Shown here piece after piece: positions 1-5,211 of a stretch of DNA of 57,535 nt. The position numbers and the translations under genes were made by a program. The notes under the pieces were generated by a model. That model was not told the origin of the DNA. It did no database searches and was given only the letters and a program-made list of their open reading frames with translations. Every line of letters begins with the position of its first letter. The stretch's first letter is position 1. Origin of the DNA: a virus; IMG/VR virus record IMGVR_UViG_3300047564_002687, positions 1 to 57,535 of that record; one strand, given 5' to 3'.

Positions 1-93
1 CCCACTGAATCTATCTGCAAGCGTGTTAACGAACAGCTGCAGGGTTTGAATATTAAACGTGTGGAAGTCTCGCTGTCACCTGCTACCGTGTGA
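1..93 (+). CDS. C-terminal end of an unknown protein (cut by window edge)
   Basis: The frame is open from the first base and ends at TGA 91-93, giving the last 30 residues of a protein whose start lies outside the window. The end reads ...NIKRVEVSLSPATV. No family can be recognised from so short a piece. Its stop codon lies inside the conserved TGTGACAGT box of the promoter-like element that follows, as also happens at 1374 and 1818. That makes it likely to be a genuine gene end. Confidence 0.55.
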   Translation, partial: PTESICKRVNEQLQGLNIKRVEVSLSPATV

Positions 94-147
94 CAGTCAG
101 ACAAGTGGCACAAACCGCTTGACTTTCTCCCCGATCCGGTCCATACT
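89..147 (+). promoter_or_regulatory. Promoter element, class A copy 1 (TGTGACAGT / GTGGCAC / -35 / -10)
   Basis: TTGACT (119-124) and CATACT (142-147) are separated by 17 bases, which fits a sigma-70 promoter. Upstream are TGTGACAGT (89-97) and GTGGCACA (105-112). The same boxes recur at 1814-1872 with identical spacing, and the upstream boxes also recur at 835 and 1370. The element lies just before the 104-residue gene starting at 173. Promoter activity is inferred. Confidence 0.7.
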
Positions 148-172
148 GTATACATCAAACAAATTTCAGCAA

Positions 173-487
173 ATGCGTAAGATTGAACGTCTGATGAATG
201 CCGCTATCACTGCTGGCAAAGATTTTCGCTCTGCTAACACTAACGTTGTGATGGCAGATGATATCGCTGTCGTGCTCCTGCATGGTAACAAGATTGCCGA
301 GATTGGTGAGAATTTCATCACTTTGTTTGATGGCGGTTGGCAATCTAACACTACCAAATCTCGCCTGAATGCTATTCTTTCTGAGCATGGTCTGCCTGGT
401 GAGCGAGTCTTTCAACGTAAGTTTGAATGGTTCGTGAGTCAGGAAGGGGGTGAGATTCCTTTCTTCTCTGGTATGCGTCTCAACTGA
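173..487 (+). CDS. Conserved hypothetical phage protein (LHGNKIA / FDGGWQSNTTKSRLNA type)
   Basis: This 104-residue protein starts MRKIERLMNAAI and contains LHGNKIAEI and LFDGGWQSNTTKSRLNAIL, followed by FQRKFEWFV. I recognise this motif set from small conserved proteins of cyanophages and other phages, but no function is known to me. The frame is open further upstream to 59. I chose ATG 173 because it lies downstream of the -10 hexamer at 142-147 and begins the conserved motif region. It is the first gene served by that promoter. Confidence 0.8.
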   Translation: MRKIERLMNAAITAGKDFRSANTNVVMADDIAVVLLHGNKIAEIGENFITLFDGGWQSNTTKSRLNAILSEHGLPGERVFQRKFEWFVSQEGGEIPFFSGMRLN

Positions 488-504
488 ATCTGAGGAGTTA
501 ACTA

Positions 505-609
505 ATGACAATTCAGGAAATGTATGATGAATTGAATGAACAAACTGATGATCCAGAATATTATGATGATCCACAAGATGTGGACATAGACTACACTACT
601 CAAGACTGA
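505..609 (+). CDS. Small acidic protein, 34 residues
   Basis: ATG 505 is preceded by a good Shine-Dalgarno sequence, GAGGAG at 492-497, and the frame ends at TGA 607-609. The product is extremely acidic (MTIQEMYDELNEQ..., then DDPEYYDDPQDVDIDY). It follows the 104-residue gene by 17 bases and is probably co-transcribed. The family is not recognised. The clear ribosome site and tight packing are the main reasons to believe in it. Confidence 0.55.
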   Translation: MTIQEMYDELNEQTDDPEYYDDPQDVDIDYTTQD

Positions 610-636
610 TTCTTTACACTTTACCATTTTTTGATT

Positions 637-828
637 ATGAACACCAAACTGATGATCTCTGCTCTGCGTCAAGGTAAGACTGGCGAGCAAATCCTTTCTA
701 TTCTTGATGCTATCACCAGCGACGTTAATGATGCTCAACCTGTGGATGGATTTGTTACTCTCCCCAGTGTGAATGTCACCCTACCTGTAGTGAATGGGCA
801 ACCTACTCTAGAAGAGATCGTATTCTGA
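637..828 (+). CDS. Hypothetical protein, 63 residues
   Basis: The product starts MNTKLMISALRQGKTGEQILSIL, which looks like an amphipathic helical N-terminus, and continues with a Val/Pro/Thr-rich stretch (LPSVNVTLPVV). A TTG at 631 is in frame, but ATG 637 is preferred. The N-terminal half resembles small phage proteins with a LRxGxTGxEILxxLD motif; I cannot give a function. A class B promoter element begins 7 bases after its stop. Confidence 0.6.
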   Translation: MNTKLMISALRQGKTGEQILSILDAITSDVNDAQPVDGFVTLPSVNVTLPVVNGQPTLEEIVF

Positions 829-834
829 TCATAT

Positions 835-893
835 TGTGCCAGTTGGGAGAGTGTCCACCATTCTCCCTGCTGCCCCTGATTTGATGCCATACT
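835..893 (+). promoter_or_regulatory. Promoter element, class B copy 1 (no -35)
   Basis: TGTGCCAGT (835-843), GTGTCCACC (851-859) and CATACT (888-893) are at the same distances (53 and 37 bases from the -10) as in the three sister elements. The -35 position (865-870, ccctgc) has no TTGACA likeness. ATTCTCCC after the GTG box is shared with the copy at 1370. It precedes the 47-residue gene at 922. Confidence 0.6.
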
Positions 894-921
894 ACCTTTG
901 TTGAAACGAAACGAACACATT

Positions 922-1065
922 ATGTGGGATGAGATTCAAGACATGCCCGGCGAAATCTTTGACATGAGCGATGAGGATCGTGAAGAGTTTGCCAGGGTTT
1001 GTATGATGAATGAGGAAGAATACATGATGTACATGAACCCTGAACAATTCAACTTTGCTGCCTGA
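922..1065 (+). CDS. Small acidic Met-rich protein, 47 residues
   Basis: The frame ATG 922 to TGA 1063-1065 encodes MWDEIQDMPGEIFDMSDEDR..., an acidic protein with many Met residues. The start follows the class B promoter at 835-893 and a GAAACGAAACGAA leader (903-914) like those before several neighbours. The next gene starts 4 bases after its stop. No known family is recognised. Confidence 0.6.
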   Translation: MWDEIQDMPGEIFDMSDEDREEFARVCMMNEEEYMMYMNPEQFNFAA

Positions 1066-1069
1066 AATC

Positions 1070-1195
1070 ATGCCTGCTACGCTTAACTTTGTTGGTGATA
1101 GTGTAACCTACCTGGGTTTGGTAGGTGTCACCAGCACCCTGATTATCATGGTTTCAGTCTTTCGTTCCTATTACAACTCTCCCCTGATCAAATGA
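1070..1195 (+). CDS. Small single-span membrane protein, 41 residues
   Basis: The 41-residue product has one hydrophobic helix, roughly residues 14-31 (YLGLVGVTSTLIIMVSVF), flanked by a short N-terminus and the tail RSYYNSPLIK. The stop overlaps the next start in an ATGA arrangement, which suggests translational coupling. Its role is unknown. Small membrane proteins in phage early regions often modify the host membrane, but nothing here proves that. Confidence 0.6.
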   Translation: MPATLNFVGDSVTYLGLVGVTSTLIIMVSVFRSYYNSPLIK

Positions 1196-1374
1196 TGACT
1201 AACCGCCAAGATCTTCAAGACGCCTACATCAACAACGTGATTGATGGTATGGACATGAAAGATTGTCTTGCTATGTTGTTTGATTATATGGACAATGATA
1301 TGGATTCTTATACTGAAGAGGAGCTAATTGCTGAGGTTACAGAATACTATCCCGAACTGCTAGAGGTCGTGTGA
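1192..1374 (+). CDS. Conserved small acidic phage protein, 60 residues
   Basis: The product reads MMTNRQDLQDAYINNVIDGMDMK and ends with YTEEELIAEVTEYYPELLEVV. The pattern of an N-terminal YIxxVIDxMD and C-terminal YTEEELIxEVxxYYPELL is familiar from small phage proteins of unknown function. It overlaps the membrane gene by 4 bases. Its stop lies within the TGTGACAGT box of the next promoter element. Confidence 0.7.
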   Translation: MMTNRQDLQDAYINNVIDGMDMKDCLAMLFDYMDNDMDSYTEEELIAEVTEYYPELLEVV

Positions 1375-1428
1375 CAGTGGGCAAGGTGTCCACCATTCTC
1401 CCCATTGTCCCCTCTGGGGTGCCATACT
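1370..1428 (+). promoter_or_regulatory. Promoter element, class B copy 2 (no -35)
   Basis: TGTGACAGT (1370-1378), GTGTCCACC (1386-1394) and CATACT (1423-1428) keep the exact spacing of the other copies. ATTCTCCCC follows the GTG box as in the copy at 835. The -35 position (1400-1405) reads ccccat. A small CCCC-TCT-GGGG hairpin (1409-1419) lies in the spacer. Confidence 0.6.
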
Positions 1429-1455
1429 AGTATCAACAAACGAAACGAGGTGATT

Positions 1456-1638
1456 TTGAAAGTCTACGCTGTGATCGGTGGTTGGGATTATGAAGGCGAG
1501 CACTTCGATTCCCTGCGCCTGTATGATTGTAAGTCTGCTGCCGAAGCATACTATCAACGCCTGACGGATGTTGACGGTTACGATTATGCTACGATGGAAG
1601 TCAAAGAGATCCGAATGGAATCTCTGATCTGCGCCTGA
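1456..1638 (+). CDS. Small conserved phage protein (KVYAVIGGWDYEGE type), TTG or GTG start
   Basis: The product KVYAVIGGWDYEGEHFDSL...CKSAAEAYYQRL begins with a hydrophobic strand and a GGWDYEG motif seen in small phage proteins of unknown function. The frame is open back to ATG 1405, but that lies upstream of the -10 at 1423-1428, so it would not be in a transcript from that promoter. TTG 1456, with GAGG a few bases upstream, gives 60 residues; GTG 1450 is an alternative. A CAAACGAAACGA leader (1437-1448) precedes it. Confidence 0.65.
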   Translation: MKVYAVIGGWDYEGEHFDSLRLYDCKSAAEAYYQRLTDVDGYDYATMEVKEIRMESLICA

Positions 1639-1659
1639 TTCACACTTAACCAACAAACA

Positions 1660-1818
1660 ATGAGCAACATCTACACTCGCCAGATTGCCCAGCAGGGTAA
1701 GGAACCTAGCAAGATGCCTGCCCCTAAGGCTACCTATCCTCGGACGATTGGTGCCCGGACCTTCTACACTGAGGCAGACTATAAAGAGGCATTGGCAGAC
1801 TATCTCAACGGCATGTGA
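1660..1818 (+). CDS. Small basic protein, 52 residues
   Basis: ATG 1660 to TGA 1816-1818 encodes 52 residues: MSNIYTRQIAQQGKEPSK..., a Pro/Lys-rich middle, then FYTEADYKEALADYLNGM. It is preceded by CCAACAAACA, similar to the leader of neighbouring genes, and followed directly by the class A promoter, whose first box overlaps its stop. The family is not recognised. Confidence 0.6.
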   Translation: MSNIYTRQIAQQGKEPSKMPAPKATYPRTIGARTFYTEADYKEALADYLNGM

Positions 1819-1872
1819 CAGTCAGACAGGTGGCACACATCGCTTGACTCTGCCACCGATCTGATCCATACT
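1814..1872 (+). promoter_or_regulatory. Promoter element, class A copy 2
   Basis: TGTGACAGT (1814-1822), GTGGCACA (1830-1837), TTGACT (1844-1849) and CATACT (1867-1872) form a near copy of the element at 89-147, including the 17-base -35/-10 spacer. It lies about 100 bases upstream of the ArdA-like gene. Confidence 0.7.
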
Positions 1873-1881
1873 AGGTTTCAC

Positions 1882-1947
1882 AAGGGGAGACGCGAGGGCA
1901 GCAATGCCTCAGACCCCTTCCACACCTGTAGGGGGGATCGGTGCCCC
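1882..1947 (+). promoter_or_regulatory. Structured 5' leader of the ArdA-like gene
   Basis: AAGGGG (1882-1887) can pair with CCCCTT (1914-1919). Inside it, GAGGGCA (1894-1900) pairs with TGCCTC (1905-1910) around a GCAA tetraloop with one bulged G. A second G-run (1931-1936) can pair with CCCC (1944-1947). With the promoter at 1844-1872, the transcript would carry about 95 untranslated bases. A regulatory role is inferred only. Confidence 0.35.
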
Positions 1948-1970
1948 AACCCAATCCAATTCTTTACATC

Positions 1971-2408
1971 ATGTCCGTCACTTTGACCGCTAACTACAAA
2001 GAAGTCCTCGCTGCTGATACTGTTAGCAAGATCGAAGAATTGCTCGATGATAGCTATGCTCTGGATGACATGCTGGAGTTTATCGACCAGCACAATGAGA
2101 GCGATTTCGTAGCATATTATGAAGAATATTGCCGCTGTGGTGAGGCGATTGGTTACGAGGCAGTTGATGCCCTGATCTCTGAGATGGGCGATGTTAGCTA
2201 TATCGAAGATTGCGATGAGCGTTATCAGGGACATTACCACAATGAGGCAGAGTTTGCTGAAGAATTCGTCACTGAGATGGGTTATGACATCCCCTCTATC
2301 ATTGTGGTTGATTGGGAGCAAACGTGGGAATCTTCCCTGCGTTATGATTTCACTGCCTGCCGTGATGGTAGCACCTATCGCCCCTGCCACATCTTCCGGG
2401 ACCACTGA
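1971..2408 (+). CDS. ardA: ArdA-like antirestriction protein
   Basis: This acidic 145-residue protein has the C-terminal layout of ArdA: YQGHYHNEAEFAEEFVTEMG, then DIPSIIVVDWEQTW, then a short GST.RPCHIFRDH end. ArdA proteins are DNA mimics that block type I restriction enzymes; the net negative charge fits. It is shorter than typical ArdA (about 165-170 residues) and lacks part of the N-terminal region. GTG 1941 is in frame, but it falls in a hairpin of the leader, so ATG 1971 is preferred. It has its own promoter at 1844-1872. Confidence 0.72.
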   Translation: MSVTLTANYKEVLAADTVSKIEELLDDSYALDDMLEFIDQHNESDFVAYYEEYCRCGEAIGYEAVDALISEMGDVSYIEDCDERYQGHYHNEAEFAEEFVTEMGYDIPSIIVVDWEQTWESSLRYDFTACRDGSTYRPCHIFRDH

Positions 2409-2413
2409 GCGAA

Positions 2414-2457
2414 GTGGCACAATGGGGGCACCGCTCTGCCCCCTGACCCTGTAGGAT
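2414..2457 (+). promoter_or_regulatory. Possible degenerate fifth promoter element with hairpin
   Basis: GTGGCACAA (2414-2422) matches the GTG box of the class A elements, and TAGGAT (2452-2457) lies 38 bases on, close to the 37 seen elsewhere. There is no TGTGACAGT box. A perfect 7-bp hairpin, GGGGGCA (2424-2430) with TGCCCCC (2437-2443), fills the spacer. It has no T-run, so it is not a standard terminator. Confidence 0.35.
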
Positions 2458-2479
2458 AAGATCAATTCAAACAAACGCA

Positions 2480-2752
2480 ATGAAAGACCTCACCCTCAGC
2501 ACTTACAACGGTTGGGCAACTTACGAAACCTGGAATGCTGCGCTGTGGATTCAGAATGACGATTTTCTCTATAACACTGCTGTGGCATGTGTAGAGTTTT
2601 GTGGAGAGAATGAGACCCCTTGGGATAAGTTTGTGCGTTGTATGATGGAGGGACAGATTGGGCGTATGCTTGGGCAGACTCGTGACGGCGTGGCATGGGA
2701 CAGCGTAGCAATTGATGCCGATGAGATGAACGAACTGCTGGGCGATCTCTGA
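2480..2752 (+). CDS. Conserved phage protein with NGWATYETWNAALWI motif
   Basis: The 90-residue product starts MKDLTLSTYNGWATYETW and continues NAALWIQNDDFLYNTA. This NGW-x-TYETWN-x-ALWI-x-ND signature is typical of small phage and plasmid proteins of unknown function (DUF7249-like, as I recall). The C-terminal half is acidic and helical. The start follows an ACAAACGCA leader with no strong Shine-Dalgarno sequence. Confidence 0.75.
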   Translation: MKDLTLSTYNGWATYETWNAALWIQNDDFLYNTAVACVEFCGENETPWDKFVRCMMEGQIGRMLGQTRDGVAWDSVAIDADEMNELLGDL

Positions 2753-2777
2753 CCATCTCATGACAAACGAAACGCAA

Positions 2778-2936
2778 ATGATTCGCCACTTCAACATTCA
2801 AACGTGCCAATGGGAGATGATCCCTGCCCCTGTAGAGTGTGAGCATGATGATTACATGACGGCAGATGATTATGATGCCCGCCGTTATGAACGCGACGGA
2901 TGGGGTGAGTCTCGCTATGATCGCCAGCGTTACTGA
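2778..2936 (+). CDS. Hypothetical Tyr/Asp/Arg-rich protein, 52 residues
   Basis: The frame from ATG 2778 to TGA 2934-2936 encodes MIRHFNIQTCQWEMIPAP..., ending in a charged tail (DDYDARRYERDGWGESRYD). An earlier ATG at 2760 is in frame. I prefer 2778 because ACAAACGAAACGC (2764-2775) lies just before it, matching the leader of neighbouring genes. Its stop overlaps the start of the HicA-like gene by one base (TGATG). The family is not recognised; it does not look like HicB. Confidence 0.55.
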   Translation: MIRHFNIQTCQWEMIPAPVECEHDDYMTADDYDARRYERDGWGESRYDRQRY

Positions 2937-3109
2937 TGACGACCAAACAGTTACTCAAACTCGCCAAGATGCAGGGTTGGATAGAGAAACGCAAGGGCGG
3001 ATCTCATCTCATCTATACTAAGGGCGACCAACAGATAACTATTCCCTACAGCGTAAAGAATGACTTCACAGGTAAACTCATTGCCAAACAACTCACTGCC
3101 ACTCGCTGA
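2936..3109 (+). CDS. HicA-like (YcfA-type) small RNA-binding/toxin-fold protein
   Basis: The 57-residue product reads MTTKQLLKLAKMQGWIEKR, then KGGSHLIYTKGDQQITIPY, ending GKLIAKQLTATR. This is the HicA layout: an N-terminal helix, GW-x-xx-R-x-KG-SH with His24 as the usual catalytic position, an I-PY strand, and a C-terminal helix (IAKQL). HicA toxins cleave mRNA and pair with a HicB antitoxin. No HicB is seen within the window, so the function could differ. It is translationally linked to the gene before it. Confidence 0.7.
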   Translation: MTTKQLLKLAKMQGWIEKRKGGSHLIYTKGDQQITIPYSVKNDFTGKLIAKQLTATR

Positions 3110-3224
3110 TAGATTAGAGAGAGCATTCTTCATTCAATTTATTAGGTTGATTGATGATGTGCAAGGTAAGCAGAGATTGAAATCTGTTCGCCCACAGAAA
3201 CATCAACTGCACTACACTAAATGA
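3060..3224 (+). CDS. Possible small protein overlapping the 3' end of the HicA-like gene
   Basis: ATG 3060 opens a 54-residue frame, +1 relative to the HicA-like gene, that overlaps it by 50 bases and runs to TGA 3222-3224: MTSQVNSLPNNSLPLADRLER..., then FFIQFIRLIDDVQGKQRLKS and a basic tail. It fills the stretch between hicA and the terminator at 3230. There is no clear Shine-Dalgarno sequence. It could be an accidental open frame; it could also be a partner of the HicA-like protein, but it does not resemble HicB. Confidence 0.35.
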   Translation: MTSQVNSLPNNSLPLADRLERAFFIQFIRLIDDVQGKQRLKSVRPQKHQLHYTK

Positions 3225-3229
3225 CACTG

Positions 3230-3255
3230 GGGGCAGTTAATTTGCCCCTTTCGTT
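3230..3255 (+). terminator. Rho-independent terminator closing the small-gene block
   Basis: GGGGCA (3230-3235) pairs with TGCCCC (3243-3248) around a 7-base loop, followed by TTTCGTTT. It lies 6 bases after the last small open frame and before the late structural block, separating the two transcription regions. Confidence 0.8.
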
Positions 3256-3274
3256 TATATCGGGGGCGGCCGGG

Positions 3275-3346
3275 CGAAGGGACTCCTAACCCTACCCTAA
3301 CCTACAAAAGTATCCAAACGACCAATAAATATCACGAAGGGACTCC
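3275..3346 (+). repeat. Direct repeat CGAAGGGACTCC, two copies 60 bases apart
   Basis: CGAAGGGACTCC occurs at 3275-3286 and 3335-3346. The second copy begins 4 bases after a late-promoter hexamer region (ATAAATA 3325-3331), near the expected transcription start. No other copy was noticed in the window. The role is unknown. Confidence 0.6.
3325..3331 (+). promoter_or_regulatory. T4-type late promoter (AATAAATA)
   Basis: AATAAATA (3324-3331) fits the T4/cyanophage late -10 motif. It stands downstream of the terminator at 3230-3255 and upstream of the basic membrane protein gene at 3376, the first of the long co-directional late block. Confidence 0.55.
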
Positions 3347-3375
3347 AATATAAAAAATTGCCCCCGAAAAAAATT

Positions 3376-3630
3376 ATGAGAAAAACTCGCGCCAAGACAA
3401 CTTTTAGAGGAAAACATATTCGTGGAGATTCTCTAAGATCATCAGAGATTCGTCGCCGGAATGAGTTAAGAAGAAAATATGAATTTCAAAAAATTTCCCG
3501 GCAAAAAAATGCTTCTCAAAAGTCGCGCAGAGTTTCAAAGGTCAAAGAAGATCATACAATCATTGGTATGATCATCTTAGGCATTTGTTATGTGATTGCG
3601 AAAGTCATTGAGTATATTGCAGTAAAGTAA
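3376..3630 (+). CDS. Basic protein with C-terminal membrane helix, 84 residues
   Basis: The first 60 residues are very rich in Arg and Lys (MRKTRAKTTFRGKHIRGDS... SQKSRRVSKVK), followed by one hydrophobic span at about residues 62-80 (HTIIGMIILGICYVIAKVI). This would place a positively charged domain at the membrane or on DNA. An in-frame TTG at 3358 is possible; ATG 3376 is preferred. The next gene begins directly after its stop. The family is not recognised. Confidence 0.65.
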   Translation: MRKTRAKTTFRGKHIRGDSLRSSEIRRRNELRRKYEFQKISRQKNASQKSRRVSKVKEDHTIIGMIILGICYVIAKVIEYIAVK

Positions 3631-4806
3631 ATGGCCTCACTTCTCTTCGATAGTGTAACAGTTGGTGTATTTCCATTACCTGATACTGCTTTAAGGTTTA
3701 CGGACCCCAATAGTCTAGTCAACAAAATTCCTGCAGGATTCTACGAATTCAAACCAGTAGTGCCACCTCTACCAACTTCGATTCGTTCATTACTGGATAA
3801 AGTTGGACTCAAACCAGAGAAACCTCCAATATACATCTCACCATACGATAACTTCACATTACCTGTAACAGCAACAGCAAATATTCCAAATGAATTCATT
3901 ACTAATATGACCATCACTGGTCCTATTGCATGTTTTCTGGAAGACCCTCTGCCATCGCTCAAATTTCCAGATACTTTAAGATCTTTAGGTCAAGCTCTCA
4001 GAATTGGAATATCTCCATGGTGGGCACCAGGATTGTTCCTAGAACCCTTTGTAAGTTCCTCACCTGTCACAGCACCTGTAGCTCCTTCTCCTGTCACTGT
4101 AGGACCATCTGGAACGGGACCAGGGTATTTAAATTTCACAACGAATATCAGTGGGTATTATACAGAAAGAAATTGGACTGATCGTGAATGGATCTTAAAG
4201 GAATCGGATGTGATTGCGAAATACAATATTAATGGAAGATTCTATAAACCATGGGATCCAGAGAATCAATCATATCCAATTGATACTGCAAGTATTAATC
4301 GACTTACTGCAAGTCTAATTACACCAGCAACGTTCTATGCTACGAATATAATTACTGGTGGATGCATCGAAGAAGTCATGCTACCTTATATTCGATGTGC
4401 TGAGCATGTTATGTCATATAAGGGCAGTGAGATTCGATCTTTAAGATTCTATTTCTTAGTTACTATTGATAGTGTAATCTATCCACCATATACGCCACCA
4501 TTTCAATCTCCACCACCTTCGATCATCTTAAAGACACCGTTTATTGCTCATATGAGTGTTGATGCAGGTCATGATTGGATGACGATACTTAAAATATTCT
4601 GTGCAAATCAACTTGCTTGTGGACCATGCACTGAAAATAGAATATATGACGACCTCAATGATATTCCACCTTCTGTGGGAACCGACGAACTAGTTGGCGA
4701 TTGCTTTGCAATTCAAAGAGATACAGACGAATATATAGAAGAGTTGGAGACTTTGTTCTCTGATTTTATTGAAGAAAATACACTCTCAGAAGAATCAGAC
4801 ATATGA
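3631..4806 (+). CDS. Unknown 391-residue late protein coupled to the PAAR gene
   Basis: The product starts MASLLFDSVTVGVFPLPDTAL and shows mostly beta-type sequence. A Pro/Ser/Val-rich linker lies near residues 143-167 (SSPVTAPVAPSPVTVGPSG), a Tyr/Trp-rich core follows, there are several Cys residues in the C-terminal third (CANQLACGPCTENR), and the tail is acidic. It overlaps the PAAR-like gene by 4 bases (ATGA), so the two are translationally coupled and may act together in the central baseplate hub or spike. I cannot match it to T4 gp5, gp27 or gp53. There is no signal peptide. Confidence 0.75.
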   Translation: MASLLFDSVTVGVFPLPDTALRFTDPNSLVNKIPAGFYEFKPVVPPLPTSIRSLLDKVGLKPEKPPIYISPYDNFTLPVTATANIPNEFITNMTITGPIACFLEDPLPSLKFPDTLRSLGQALRIGISPWWAPGLFLEPFVSSSPVTAPVAPSPVTVGPSGTGPGYLNFTTNISGYYTERNWTDREWILKESDVIAKYNINGRFYKPWDPENQSYPIDTASINRLTASLITPATFYATNIITGGCIEEVMLPYIRCAEHVMSYKGSEIRSLRFYFLVTIDSVIYPPYTPPFQSPPPSIILKTPFIAHMSVDAGHDWMTILKIFCANQLACGPCTENRIYDDLNDIPPSVGTDELVGDCFAIQRDTDEYIEELETLFSDFIEENTLSEESDI

Positions 4807-5171
4807 GTTTATACCCAGCACTCTACACAGCAGCAGACGTTACTTCAGGTCACGGACCATGGCCGCCTGTTGGATATGCTCCACCTCCTGTCGGGGCATC
4901 CGCAAATGTGATGATCAATGGAGCATTTGTTCATCATGTGGGAGACTCAACTTTACCACACTATGCTTTTCTTCCAGTTCCTCCAGATCTTCATCCGGAT
5001 GTGATTTCAACTGGCGAACCAAGTGTGTTGGTAAATGGCACACCGATTGCAATTCAGGGATTGAGTTTCCTTGCTCCTGCTGGTCTTGTAGCAGGACTTG
5101 CAGCAGTTGATGTAGTAGTCCGAATAGGAAACCTAACAAATGCCACTACAGAGGCAGGAGTAAGCGTATAG
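4803..5171 (+). CDS. PAAR-like baseplate spike tip protein
   Basis: The 122-residue product has the PAAR-type repeat pattern: ANVMINGAFVHHVGDSTLPH, then ISTGEPSVLVNGTPIAIQG, ending in a hydrophobic helix and VVVRIGNLTN. PAAR proteins such as T4 gp5.4 form the sharp tip on the central spike of contractile tails and T6SS. His48/His49 near the first repeat and His57 could take part in metal binding, but that is inference. The order of strands and the VNG repeats fit the family; the Pro-rich N-terminus is divergent. Confidence 0.72.
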   Translation: MSLYPALYTAADVTSGHGPWPPVGYAPPPVGASANVMINGAFVHHVGDSTLPHYAFLPVPPDLHPDVISTGEPSVLVNGTPIAIQGLSFLAPAGLVAGLAAVDVVVRIGNLTNATTEAGVSV

Positions 5172-5211
5172 CGGTTTCCGAATATATAATTATAGATCAA
5201 TCATTCTAGTT

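Noticed and set aside
155-574. 139-residue minus-strand open frame
   Set aside because: It is the shadow of the conserved gene at 173-487, with no ribosome site or motif of its own.
1405-1449. Upstream ATG 1405 as start of the KVYAVIGGWDY gene
   Set aside because: It lies before the -10 hexamer at 1423-1428, and the conserved part begins at about 1456.
89-1872. Repeated TGTGACAGT elements as attachment sites or transposon ends
   Set aside because: There is no integrase, transposase or target duplication, and the fixed distance to a -10 box explains them better.
2424-2443. GGGGGCA/TGCCCCC hairpin as a terminator
   Set aside because: There is no T-run after it, and it sits in the spacer of a promoter-like element.
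1878-2480. 200-residue open frame on the minus strand
   Set aside because: It covers the whole ArdA-like gene, crosses the promoter and leader region, and has no family motif; all neighbours are on the plus strand.
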